A stretch of 64,000 bases of DNA from Calliopum simillimum. Lineage: Eukaryota > Arthropoda > Insecta > Diptera > Lauxaniidae. The stretch lies in assembly GCA_951812925.1 (NCBI GenBank), contig OX638372.1, positions 85,209,058-85,273,057 on the forward strand, given 5' to 3'. The notes beneath the pieces are model-generated. The model saw only the letters and a list, made by a program, of their open reading frames with translations. It was not told where the DNA came from and made no database searches. Each line of letters begins with the position of its first letter. Positions within the stretch are counted from its first letter, which is position 1. The position numbers were made by a program, and so were the translations under genes. Positions 24,241 through 34,672 of the stretch are shown here, in pieces.

Positions 24241-24441
24241 TTACTATTATAGTTATGAAAGTACATATTTTGTCTATAATCAAGTGAAAAACGTCAAGTC
24301 AGTTTTTCAAATTTTAAGTTATTTGAAGTCGCAAAAAAATTTTTTTTTTTTTTTTGTATGGAAATCGTTGTTTTGTTCATGATGAAATTAACCACTTTTT
24401 AAAAGAGACACAGCTCAATGGGTCTGAACTGTCTAAAAACT

Positions 24442-24703
24442 TTAATATTTTAGACAAGAAAAACCAATTAACTGCAAACACGAATGAATTGACAAAACGT
24501 TTTCTACTTGAAAATATATGTATGAACATATTATGTATTCGAAGTACCTTAAATTTCTTTGTTAGTGCAGTTAGATCATCAGCAGTAAAAACAGGACGAG
24601 CAAATTCGCTCATCACATGAACCATCTGGTAATCCTTTGAAGCCTGAGCAGAAGCAAAAGACACTGCAAGTAGCCCCAAAAACAATACAACTTTAAGCAA
24701 CAT
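24442..24703 (-). CDS. Putative secreted small peptide gene, two exons
   Basis: ATG at 24703-24701 opens a frame starting MLLKVVLFLGLLAVSFASA, a clear signal peptide, followed by QASKDYQMVHVMSEFARPVF and TADDLTALTKKFK. At codon 52 the frame meets AAG|GTACTT (24548/24547), a fair splice donor. TTTGCAG at 24478-24472 is a good acceptor, giving a 76-nt intron, a size typical of fly short introns. Spliced, exon 2 adds nine residues (LIGFSCLKY) and stops at 24444-24442, for 61 residues; unspliced, the frame runs to 24377. A TATA box lies about 75 bp upstream of the ATG. I do not recognise the family. It could be a secreted peptide such as a gland or immune product, or the first exon of a longer, now broken gene; both are inference. 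It is the only convincing host gene in the window. Confidence 0.6.
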
Positions 24704-24775
24704 TTTTTTTTATTAATCCGGCTTAGCGATATTAAAGTTACTTTCTCGACTTATTGCTTTTGGTGAAAGGCACAG

Positions 24776-24783
24776 TTTATATA
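24776..24783 (-). promoter_or_regulatory. TATA box of the secreted-peptide gene
   Basis: The minus strand reads GGTATATAAACTG, a near-consensus TATATAAA. The start site expected about 30 nt downstream falls near 24750, leaving a 5' UTR of roughly 50 nt before the ATG at 24703. No canonical TCAGTY initiator is obvious. Confidence 0.6.
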
Positions 24784-24799
24784 CCTACTCTTGAATCAA

Positions 24800-25600
24800 T
24801 TAATTTTTTTACAACAATAACACATCTGCACCGATTTCTTACTGTGAAATTAAAATGTTTTGCAAAGGCAATTTTAAGGTTTTTTTTTAAATTAAAACAT
24901 TTGCAGTATATCTTAGTAATTCGATTGGTTTCGTTGACTGTAGATAATTTAGAAATACAAATTTTTATTTATTGAATAATAGCAAACAAAATTTAACATG
25001 GTAATTTGAGACATTCATTTTAAAAAATGACACATTGGTAATCATGCTTTTTTTTGTAAAAAAAAGTATTTAGGCGTGAAATTTGAGAAAAACAAGAATT
25101 ACAATTCAATAGCTAGATTTAATAAATAAGATAGCCCTAGTTATTTGTAATCAAAACTATATGAAATTACAAATTCCAATTTTTCCTTCTGGTTGACCTT
25201 TTCAGGATTTGGTCTTGTACCGTTTTGCATAGCTAAGTAAGTATGTTAAAAAAACTACACAGTAAAAATTTTAGTTTAATTTTAATACCAAAAAGTATTT
25301 ATATAGAACAATGCCAAAAAAAGTATTAATTTTAAACTATTTTAGAATAAATTTCAAACATTTCTGGAATAAATTTCATACTTTCATGGAAAAAATTTTG
25401 AATTTGATGCCAAAAACGTGAAAATTCCATACCCAAGGGAAACAATAGTAAGAAAAGTAAAATCTAAAAATTCTATATCGTATTGTCTATATTGGTCCCT
25501 TTTAATAGTTTGGTGTTTCACACACAGTAAGCGTTCAATAATTGTATTAAAAAAAAATAATTCTTATTTCAACATAAAATTTTAGTTGATAATAATAAAC
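24800..25600. other. Non-coding; carries a dispersed repeat copy
   Basis: 25259-25340 (ACAGTAAAAATTTTAGTTTA to TATATAGAACAATG) matches 19846-19905. Otherwise AT-rich with no gene. Confidence 0.5.
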
Positions 25601-26597
25601 AAGTAAGGGTGGTATCATTGGCCTGGCCAAAAACTAAATACCCTACACTGCATTTCAAGTATACGTATTATTAAAAACTTAGTTGATAAATACTAAGCAA
25701 TATTCTTGTACATACATGTTTTTATTAAACTAAATTGTTTTATTCTTCCATAAATGGGAAGTGCCACGCCCTCGTCTCCGAGCTTACCTAGATTTTGCGT
25801 AGAGCATGTATTTACTGTTCTGAGTGTTTGAGTCAAATTCGGTTAGGTTTTCTTAAAAAAATCTTTCAGTATAGCATTTTGAAACTTACGCTTATATGGG
25901 AGGTGCCACGCCCTCTAGTCCTACTTCGCCTACTTTTTGCTCAGAGTTTGCCATTAATGTTCTTAGAGCTTGGGTGAAATTTTGGTTGGGTTATCTAAAA
26001 AAAAACTTCAGTATATCATTTTGAAACTTTTGCTTATATGGGAGGTGCCATGCCCTCTTTTTCAGTTCGCCTAGTCTTTTTTCAAAGCTTGCATTTGTTG
26101 TTCTGAGTGTTTGAGTGCAATTTGGTTGGTTTACCACAGAAAACAATAAAACGTTTTGAAACTTTTGTTTATATGGGAGGTGCCACGCCCAAATTAACCT
26201 AGTTTTTGCTCAGAGCTTGTACTTACTATTCCTAGTATTTATGTGTATTTTGCTTCTGTTATTGCAAAAAATGCTCTTTTTATTGCATTTTGAATGTGTT
26301 TTTTGTATGGGCAGTAGGCGTGTCCGTTGACTGATTTTGCTCATTTTCAATTCCGCTAGCTAACTTTAACGAAGGAGGCAGAATACCAAATTTCATTGAA
26401 TTATGTAGCTCAGTTTTCCCAAAAAAATTATTTCCACGCACACCCAGGCAGCCAGCCAGACAGACGGACATGGCTATATCGACTAAAGAGTTGACTGATC
26501 AAGAATATACATATATACTTTTCCGTACCTGCTATACCTCCTTCTCTGCGTTACAAACGGAAAGACAAAGTGAATATACCCTGGGTGTAGGGTATAA
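25601..26597 (-). mobile_element. mini-me/DINE-like element, copy B, with internal ~150-bp tandem units
   Basis: In reverse orientation it starts at the plus-strand right end (ACCCTGGGTGTAGGGTAT, to 26597) and ends at GTAAGGGTGGTATCATTGGC (25602). The core GTCGATATAGCCATGTCCGT is present on the minus strand near 26475. Four repeat units of about 130-150 bp each carry GGGAGGTGCCACGCCC or a one-base variant (about 25756, 25898, 26040, 26176). Central tandem repeats of similar size are described in DINE-type Helitron derivatives of flies. It ends about 100 bp before the hAT-like element. Confidence 0.8.
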
Positions 26598-26764
26598 AAA
26601 ACTCAATTAATTCACCTAAGAGTCGTTCCGTATTGAAACTCGCCTTGTCCACACTATGACACGAAGTTGAGTTGATAATGGGAAATCGTTGCTTATGATG
26701 AATTTCAAGGGCGTACGCAGGATTTCATCTAACTTATGAAGGTGCTTGGATAACTTTCTAAATA

Positions 26765-27281
26765 AAAATTTGGGTGGCACTCAAAAGCGGCCAAAAAAAT
26801 AGCGGCCAAAAAATAGCGGCCAACAAAAAGGGGCCAAAAAATAGCGGCCAAATAAAAAAGGGGCCAAATATAAAATGGGGCCAAAAAAAAGGGGCCAAAA
26901 AATAGCGGCCAAAAAAAAGCGGCCAAAGGAAAAAAGAGGCCAAAAATAATAATACTTAACTAATGTCAGCAATCACATTCACTATAATTAACATCATTGT
27001 ACTTCTTAACTAACATTTTCCATGTATTATTTACACAATTTGTCAATTTACTTTACTATTTTACCTAATGTCTTTGATTTTTAATAAAATAATGATAATT
27101 TAACACTTAAACCATTTTTGGCCTCTTTTTTCCTTTGGCCGCTTTTTTTTGGCCGCTATTTTTTGGCCCCTTTTTTTGGCCCCTTTTTGTATTTGGCCCC
27201 TTTTTTTCTTTGGCCGCTTTTTTTTGGCCGCTATTTTTTGGCCCCTTTTTTTTGGCCGCTTTTGAGTGGAACCAAAAATTT
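26765..27281. repeat. Foldback array: inverted arms made of GGCC-A(n) tandem repeats
   Basis: The left arm (26765-26945) is a tandem array of about 13-15-bp units such as GCGGCCAAAAAATA and GGGGCCAAAAAA. The right arm (27115-27281) is the complementary array (TTTGGCCGCTATTTTTTGGC and so on). Outer flanks match too: TTTGGGTGGCACTCAAAAGC on the left, with its near-complement GCTTTTGAGTGGAACCAAA on the right. The spacer (26946-27114) is AT-rich. Inverted arms built of short tandem repeats are the hallmark of Drosophila FB-type foldback elements; the sequence itself need not be homologous. ORFs such as the Trp/Pro/Leu-rich ones are array translations. Confidence 0.85.
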
Positions 27282-27779
27282 GTTAGGTATGTTATCTTTT
27301 GAATACATATCACATTTCTAAACTAATTTGAGGTCGCTGGCTCCAAAAAACGCATTAATTTTTTTTTTTTCGAGGAGCCGTTCTAGATATAATCGACACT
27401 TTCGATTTTTGAGGTTATAGCTTTAATTTTATAAAAAAATATTTCGAGAAACCCAATTGTGATCGAATTTTTTTAATCACTATTTTAAGAAAAATTCTCA
27501 CGCTTCTTTTAAATGTATCAATAACTAAAATCCTATTCAAATTGGCTGAGTTAAAGTTAAAAGTTAAAGCTGAGCGAAAAGTTCATTTTCATAGTAATTT
27601 TTTACAATTTTGCAATATTTTTTATATTTTTATTTATAAGTGTATTTAATTTTAAATATTTTAAGCAAAAATTTACTAAAATGAGATCATATTTTAAAAA
27701 GTTATTAAGGTTTCAGTGGAGTAAGACCATTTTGATTTTTTATCGGAAAAATAAACAGGTACAATAAACTGGGTCGATT

Positions 27780-28085
27780 TTAATGAAGCAAAAGAGTGTA
27801 TAATGTTTAAAATGCTTAGAATCGTACAAAGTATACGTGTGAATTTTTTTAGAGTTTTTAGACATTTTTTTTTTTCTTTTTCTTTCACCAATTTTTGAAA
27901 AGTTAAAAAAGGTCTGAAAAAATTTATAAAATACTTTGATACTTTAAACGATTTTAAGCATTTTTAGCTTTATACATTTTATTCGTTAGAGCCTTCCTTT
28001 TGAGTAAACGAATGCATTTCCGACCACGTAATTGAAAAACATAAAAAAATCGGATTTTGGAACCGGATATTATCTATACTACCTT
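27780..28085. repeat. Dispersed repeat, partly self-complementary
   Basis: AAAATGCTTAGAATCGTAC (about 27809) and GTTTAAACGATTTTAAGCAT-like sequence (about 27943) are inverted partners. The block 27943-28080 (to TTTTGGAACCGGATATTATC) recurs at 42490-42630 inside the other hAT-like element, suggesting a shared family. No coding sequence. Confidence 0.65.
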
Positions 28086-28689
28086 ATGAGGGTGATAAAA
28101 TAACTAAACATTTTTACTTGTTATGTTTCACTATACTGAATATTATTTTTTTTTATATAAATACATTTTGGGTTTTTAGTTTCGGTTGTCAAAAAAAAAT
28201 TTTCAAAAAAATTGAGATTGAACAAAATTGTTGAATAATAAGAGCTTTAAAAATAAAATTGATAAAAAGAAATTAAAATTTATTTGGAGACTTTAATTAA
28301 ATTATAAAAAGAAAATTTCAACGATATTTATATAATTTTTGCAAAAAAAATTCAACAAACAGGAATTTATAACCAAAAAACCAAATCAAGAAAAGCAAAC
28401 GAAAATCAAAAATTACATTAAAAAAAATCATCAATGGTTTTTTTGCTAATCCGTTGGATTAAAACAGAATTTGGAAGGATTAAACATATTTTTGAATAAG
28501 AATAATATAAATAAGACTGCAGAATCTCAAGGACATCGGAAAAGGACAATTAAAAGGACCAATGATTTAACAATTTTTTTTTATATTATAATTATTTTTT
28601 TTTAAATTACTAAACTAAACTAAAAAAAAAAAATTTACTTAATTTAAACTTTTAACTTAACTAAAAATTGAAATAAGAAGATAAATCAA

Positions 28690-30185
28690 ATTAATTAAAC
28701 TAGAGTTCGCCTTGTGGCCGAAATTCGACCATTTCGATCTGACTATAAAGCCTTGGTCGATAAAACACAAAAAGCTTTTAATATCCTTCCTTAGGGCTCT
28801 GGTTATCTGCATTCATAAAAATCGGTGCAGCAGCTTAGTTGGAATAGCGTGCTTGTCATTTAGAGCCGTGTTATTCCTACTAAAGAGCAAAAAGTTTTTG
28901 ATAGCTTTCCGTCCTGCTCATTCTGTCGCCATACCAAAATTCACCAAAATCAATGCCGTGAGCGTGTAGCACCAGCCACTTAAAAACATAAAGGTCATAT
29001 TCTCATTCCTTGGTATACCCAATTTTAAAAAAGTCAATGTAGTGGTTTAGCCGTGAGAGCGTTTTTTCCATTTAGGAGCATGGCACCGCCCACTGAAAAA
29101 CATTATGGTCATATTATCGTTCCTTAGTGTAAACCCTATCTCCATATCAAATTTCGTCAAAATCGATGCATCGGTTTAGCTGTGAGAGCGTTTTTTCCAT
29201 TTAGGGGCGAGGCACCGCCCACTGAAAAAAAATATAGTCCTATGCACTGCTCCTCCTCACAACCTTTCCAAAAAAAAAAATTAAGCAAATCGGTTGAAAT
29301 TTAGGTATAGAAACAGGGACTGGACCGATTTCGTTTGCCTATTTATGTATAGATTTTCGTATTTTCGTAAAAATCGATAAAGTAGTTAAGCCGTGAGAGC
29401 GTTATTCCCATTTAGGGGCGTCGCACAGCCCACATTTTATTGTTGCTTATCGTTCCTTATCTCGATACCAAATTTTATAAAAATCGATGCATTGGCTTAG
29501 TCGAGAGAACTTTTTTTTCATTTAGGGGCGTAGAATGGCGCATGAAAAAGATAATGAACATTTAGCACCAACCCTATCTACATACCAAATTTCATAGGAA
29601 TCGATGCAGTGGCTTAGCCGCAAGATCGTTTTTTCTATTTAGGGGCGTGGCACCGCCCACTAAAAAACATAATGATCATTTTATCGTTTCTTAGTGTTAA
29701 TCCTATCTCCATACCAAATTTCGTTAAAATCGATGCAGCGGTTTAGGCGTGAGAAGGTTTTTTTGGTTTAGGGGTGTGGCACCGCCCACTAAAAAACATA
29801 ATGATCGTTTTATCAATCCTTAGTGCTAATCCTATCTCCGTACCAAATTTCGTAAAATCGATGCAGCGGTTAAGCCGTGAGAACGTTTTTTTTATTTAAG
29901 GGCGTGGCACCGCCCACTAAAAAACATAATGGTCGTTTTATCGTTTCTTAGTGCTAATCCTATTTCCATACCAAATTTCGTTAAAATCCATGCAGCGGTT
30001 TAGCCGTGAGAAGGTTTTTTTTATTTAGGGGCGTGGCACCGCCCACTTTCAAAAAAAATATAGGCCTATGCACTGCTCCTCCCAACGACCTTTCCAACAA
30101 AAAAAAAATCAAGCAAATCGGTTGAGATTTAGGTATAGAAACAGGGACCGAATTGATTTTGTTTGCCTATTTATATATAAGTAGA
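28690..30185. repeat. Tandem array of ~120-130-bp units with a GGGCGTGGCACCGCCC hairpin box
   Basis: About ten units, several strongly alike, share the phrases CCTATCTCCATACCAAATTT, AAAATCGATGCAGCGGTTTA, GCCGTGAGAGCG, TTTAGGGGCGTGGCACCGCC and CACTAAAAAACATAATG. Box centres fall near 29085, 29214, 29423, 29540, 29655, 29780, 29908 and 30042; a tail unit (CCTATGCACTGCTCCTCC to TTTGCCTATTTAT) occurs twice, near 29240-29350 and 30060-30175. Each box can pair GGGCG with CGCCC around TGGCAC. The family recurs at 9.8-10.1 kb. It is non-coding; function unknown. Confidence 0.85.
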
Positions 30186-31509
30186 TTAGTTGCTCATGCT
30201 AATTTTTATTTTTAAACATTTGATAATTTAGAAAGGTATTTAAAAATTAAATTAAAGTTAAATTTGTTCCAAAATAATATCAGTATCAAGGACCTTCAGT
30301 CAACAGGCGCCTGCCGGCTTCAAGGGAGATCCGTAAGTCCTTATGTTAATTATTTTTTTTAAGTATTCAATTACACATGAAATTTTGATTTTCTTTAAAT
30401 ATTTTTAAATATCAAACACTAAACTAATTAAATCAGTTGCATTTTAAATTCATTTACTTTATCTTTAATTAACTTGATTAACCATTTAATTTTTGAACTA
30501 ATTAATTACTTAATCAATTACTGTACCTTAACCTAAATATTTCATACTTACCTTGATTAATCATTAAATTTAACTTAACAATTGATTTTCTCACTATCTT
30601 TAGTTGTTCACTAACATTTTTAATTTTAATTATTCTTTTAATAATTTAAAACTATTATAATGAATTTTTAATTCAATAATCTTTTAATTATATGAAAGGT
30701 GAATTAGGTTGAGGTTGATGAAATTTTATAAAAGCGAATGGAGGTAACTTCTATTAGCAGAAAGAGTGGGTATAGATTGGAGAGATAATTATACCAAATT
30801 CATAGTTGCTCATACGTACTGTTTTTTATTTTTTTTTCTTTTTGCTTTTAGTTTTCGGTTTTTAATTAATTTAATAATTTTTTCTTTGGTATTGCTTTGT
30901 ATTTTTTATTTTTTTACGTTTATAAACCTCTGCATAATTTTATTTTTATGTAGCCGACAAAAATTTTTTGACTAGGAGCAAAGCCCACCCCATTTTCCCT
31001 GAGCATGGCTGGGGAGCTAGTATGCAGAGTAGGCTCCAACATAATCTATTCAGTTACTGTCGGTCGTTACAACCTGCACAAAAAATTTGGAATTTTTTAA
31101 CGCAGCATTTTTTGCAAAAACATAGTTTTAGTTTTAAGCAGCTTTGGGTATCCCTTCTGAGAAGAAAAAAAAGTTATGAGCAAAAAACATTTTTTTGGTC
31201 CCTTTTTTTTTCGATAAAAAAACGAATAGTCCTACTCCAGTGAACCTTAATAACTTTTTAAAATATTATCCGATTTTACATTCAAATTGTTTGCAATTAA
31301 ATAAATAAATAGTATAGTAAAGATAAAAAAAGTGTATTTGTATAAACTATTGTCCAAAAATCGTGTTTTATTTGGCTTTAATATGAAAAGTTGTAAAAAC
31401 TACTGTAAAAATGAATGAATATGATATATTTGTAACTCTAAAGCTAGAGCTAGGGGGGGGGGGGCAGCTGGCCCCCCTGCCCCCCCTTGGGTACGTCCTT
31501 GATGAATTT

Positions 31510-34500
31510 TGTGAGCCTTTCAAATCTTATCTTTATCACAACTTGCCTAGTATCGAAGTTATAGCATGGCAAAAAGTAGCTTCCGTTTCAAAATTAATAC
31601 AAAACAATACTAATTAAAACTAATTTACATTAATATCTCAATAGCATATCGATGCAAAAAATATTTTGAAAATTGAAGCTGATGAAAGTAGTATACAATT
31701 TTACATTAGAACGAGAAATTTTTGTTTTTGAAAATAAAATTGATTTATAAACTGATATTCAGAAGTTGAATGAAAAGGTCGACCTTTATTTATATGGGGT
31801 TTGACTCAGATGCTCCAAACTTTTATTTTCAACTATTTAAATTTTTTGATAACTTACATTATTAAAATAATTATTAAGTTTATGTTGCGATTTAACTTTC
31901 ATTCGAATATGTATAAATATTCCTTACTTGGAGCTTTATTCAGGCGTCAGCGTTTTTTACCATCTCTGTCTGTTTCATGTCCATACAATTTATATGGGCA
32001 TAACGAAACAGAGAAAGTAAAAACGCTTACGCTCAAATAATACTCCAAATTAGATATGGTTGTCATTCCCACTTTGGGTGATATTAAAAATTTTATAAAT
32101 TTTATGTTCGAAAAGTCAAGCAAATTTAAAAAAGTTGATAATTTTATAAACTTTAGACATTATTTGCAAGAATCGAAAATCCCATGCATTTTTCAACTTA
32201 GACATCATGACAATTAGGATTAGAGAAAAAAACCACTAAACATGGCTATGGTGACATATGTTTCGGTTACCGCCAAAGAGTGTTATTTATTTTAAATTAA
32301 ATGAAGTAACAATTGAAAAATTTAACTTTTTATCTGAGGACGGGATTAAACTAGGAACATTTGAAGTCAAACTCTCTACATAGCGTATTTATCAACGAAC
32401 TGCGCTATGTGCCCTCAGAAAAATTTGTAGCTAAAGTGCCTATATGCATGTAGTGAGGTTTTATTCTCTATTCTCCTTTGTCATAATTCCTGTTGCTGTT
32501 TTCGATATTTTTGGTAAGGCCCAGCCATTGGCAGTGGAATCAATACTGGTTAGTCATGTAACTGACTAGTGTTACCAGTCGCACATATCTTGGCGTGTTC
32601 TCCATAATTAATTAAAATGATTTATGTTGACTTTTCGATTTTTGCAAATAATGACTAAAGTTTATGAAATAAGTACCTATAATTTTCATATAGTCAACAT
32701 AAACCACTGATTCTAAGTCTGGAAAATATTTTTTAAAATTCAAAAAGGCGGATCTAAAATAACGGACAATCTTTTCAAAAGATGATTATATCCCAACAAA
32801 ATTTTGAGTTACTTGTAATTTTTTAAAACCAAATATCTAGAATATTGAACATTTATTTGTAGAATCTGATAAAGTAGCTGAATGTTCCAATCTTTTCTTG
32901 AAAACCTAATTTAAATCATTTCTTTGAAGTAATTGTAATTGGTTTTTGTACTTATGACGATCTTGCAACAAACAAGCATATGTTCTCTACAACTGAAGCA
33001 CTTAATGTCATATGCGCAGTGGGATACTTTTCAGCAAACTCCTTAATCCGAACGAAATTAGACCGTAAGAGGTGTTAAACTTCATTTGCCTAAACTTCGT
33101 ATGGGCTGACGTGTGTATGCACTTAAGTTTATGCCTTCGACTGTTTCTCGTTGGGTTATCAACAGACAATTACAAATTGCAATTTCAAAATTTTGTTAGC
33201 AATTGCAGCGTAACAACATAACAGCACCCAATCTCTCTATCTCACTAACTACCTCACTATAGGTACCTTGTGAACGCCCCCGCCTACCTACCTTTGGCCA
33301 ATGTCCTGCATTTCGTTTGTGTTGCTGCTGCTGCGTGTGTCTCTGTAATGGATTAGGCAACGGATTTCCACAACATAACTTTTGCCATGTCGAACGACGA
33401 ATGATGTTCGTGCGAATTGGAGAAAGCAGTTTCCACGCTGTATATGGTGTAACTACAACTACAAATACATCGACATCGACAGGATAACAAAAATGAAAAT
33501 GAAACCGTTACGTTACGTAATGCAACGCTGCGCTTAACTGTAAATGTTGAGCGCTGTAAAGCTGTGCGCAATGACGGTAATGCTGTTGTTGCTGCTGCTG
33601 CTGTTGCTAATAAAGTCCGGATGTGCTGCATTGTGGGGAAAAAGTCAGTCAGGCAAGCACTTAGCCAGGCAGACGGACAGACAGATTTTGGCGTAGTAAA
33701 AACGATTTCGATTTTAATGGCAATCGGTTAGCTACCAAATTGTACCTACCCATATAGGGTGATGGGACATACAATTGAGTTTGGACTACATGTTTTGAAA
33801 AGGAGATTATTGAAATCTACTTGATGCGCTGGATGAGCCATAAGCTTTCTTTGCAGCAAACTGTCAGACAGAATTGAATTTGTTTCAGAAAACGTCCAAC
33901 GTCAAATTGAAATCTGCACACTTTAAGTGTGCACTTACACTATGCAAAACTTTCAACACAAAAGTAATGGGTGCAGAGATATCCTGCGGTAAAACGGCTT
34001 TCAGTAGAAATTTATCGATTGGTAAACCATATTGGAAATCGGAAGCAACGAAAATAGAAAGTTCAAAAACTTTACGTAAAACTTTTCGGTCAACGAAAAG
34101 AAACAAATGTTACCAAAGCGAAGATGATGATGGTGAAGAAAAAAAAAACACCCAAAAAACTTGAAGCAGGAAGAGGAATCTAATTGAAATGAAAAGTATT
34201 GTTGCAGATGTGAAAAGTTGTTTACATTGGAACAAGCTACATCCTTTTGATTTGGCTATTGATTTTGCGATTTATGGCAGTGTTCGTACACTTGATTGCA
34301 TCACTTGTTCCGAATGTAATAAATTTTGTTGAAATTTATTGCACAAAACTGAAGTTTCCACGAATTAAATTGAAAATGTAAAATACGCAATTAGAAGTCG
34401 TCCTACATTTGATGTTGTTACATCGTCTAAAAGGGTTTTTTATCTTAGGTTTCTCAAAATTTTACGTAAAATATTCTTAAGTTTTGCTCGTTGCTTTTAA

Positions 34501-34660
34501 ATTGGAAATCCAAAAATAAAAAATTTAAATTTTTTGCAATTTGCACATCTACTAAGAATTGTCCTTTCCATTTGCACACTACATAGAAAAAAAGCTGACG
34601 GTTAAATTAACTATAAATTTTGTATTCTATAGTTTTTCCAATTTTCTGTAGGAAACAAAA
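31510..34660. other. Mostly unique non-coding DNA with minor repeats
   Basis: No gene is recognised. 32130-32185 and 32628-32690 are inverted partners (AAACTTTAGACATTATTTGC and complement). About 33090-33650 is less AT-rich, with a GCTGCTGCTGCTGTTGCT run at 33585; minus ORF 33353-33631 there is Ala/Thr/Ser-rich simple sequence. Plus ORF 33874-34164 (96 codons) is Lys/Ser-rich without a motif. This stretch may be intronic or intergenic host DNA. Confidence 0.45.
31930..32045. repeat. ~115-nt hairpin
   Basis: The left arm 31930-31985 (GGAGCTTTATTCAGGCGTCA onward) pairs imperfectly with 31994-32045 (complement of GGAGTATTATTTGAGCGTAA). The loop is about 8 nt. It could be a tiny MITE or a structured transcript. 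Confidence 0.7.
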
Positions 34661-34672
34661 ACAACAATTCAA

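Larger units (their letters stand above)
26706..31501. mobile_element. 4.8-kb hAT-like element with exact 8-bp target duplication
   Basis: The left end is CAAGGGCGTACGCAGG (26706). The right end, read on the minus strand, is CAAGGACGTACCCAAGG. Both are flanked by ATGAATTT (26698-26705 and 31502-31509), an exact 8-bp direct repeat. 8-bp duplications with short imperfect termini are characteristic of hAT elements. The interior has no transposase: it holds the GGCC foldback array (26.77-27.28 kb), AT-rich filler, the GGGCGTGGCACC array (28.7-30.2 kb) and a G/C-run hairpin next to the right end (31453-31487). It is non-autonomous, or a composite grown by later insertions. P-type elements also make 8-bp duplications and are the main alternative. 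Confidence 0.75.

Noticed and set aside
26729..27321. ORFs rich in Trp/Phe/Leu/Pro resembling membrane proteins
   Set aside because: They are translations of the GGCC-A(n) tandem array in several frames and appear mirrored in both arms.
33353..33631. 92-codon minus ORF starting MQHIRTLLATAAAATTAL as a signal-peptide protein
   Set aside because: Low-complexity GCT repeat translation without promoter, splice or domain evidence.
33874..34164. 96-codon plus ORF as a host gene
   Set aside because: Lys/Ser-rich, ends in a poly-Lys A-run, overlaps a 73-codon ORF on the other strand, and shows no motif.
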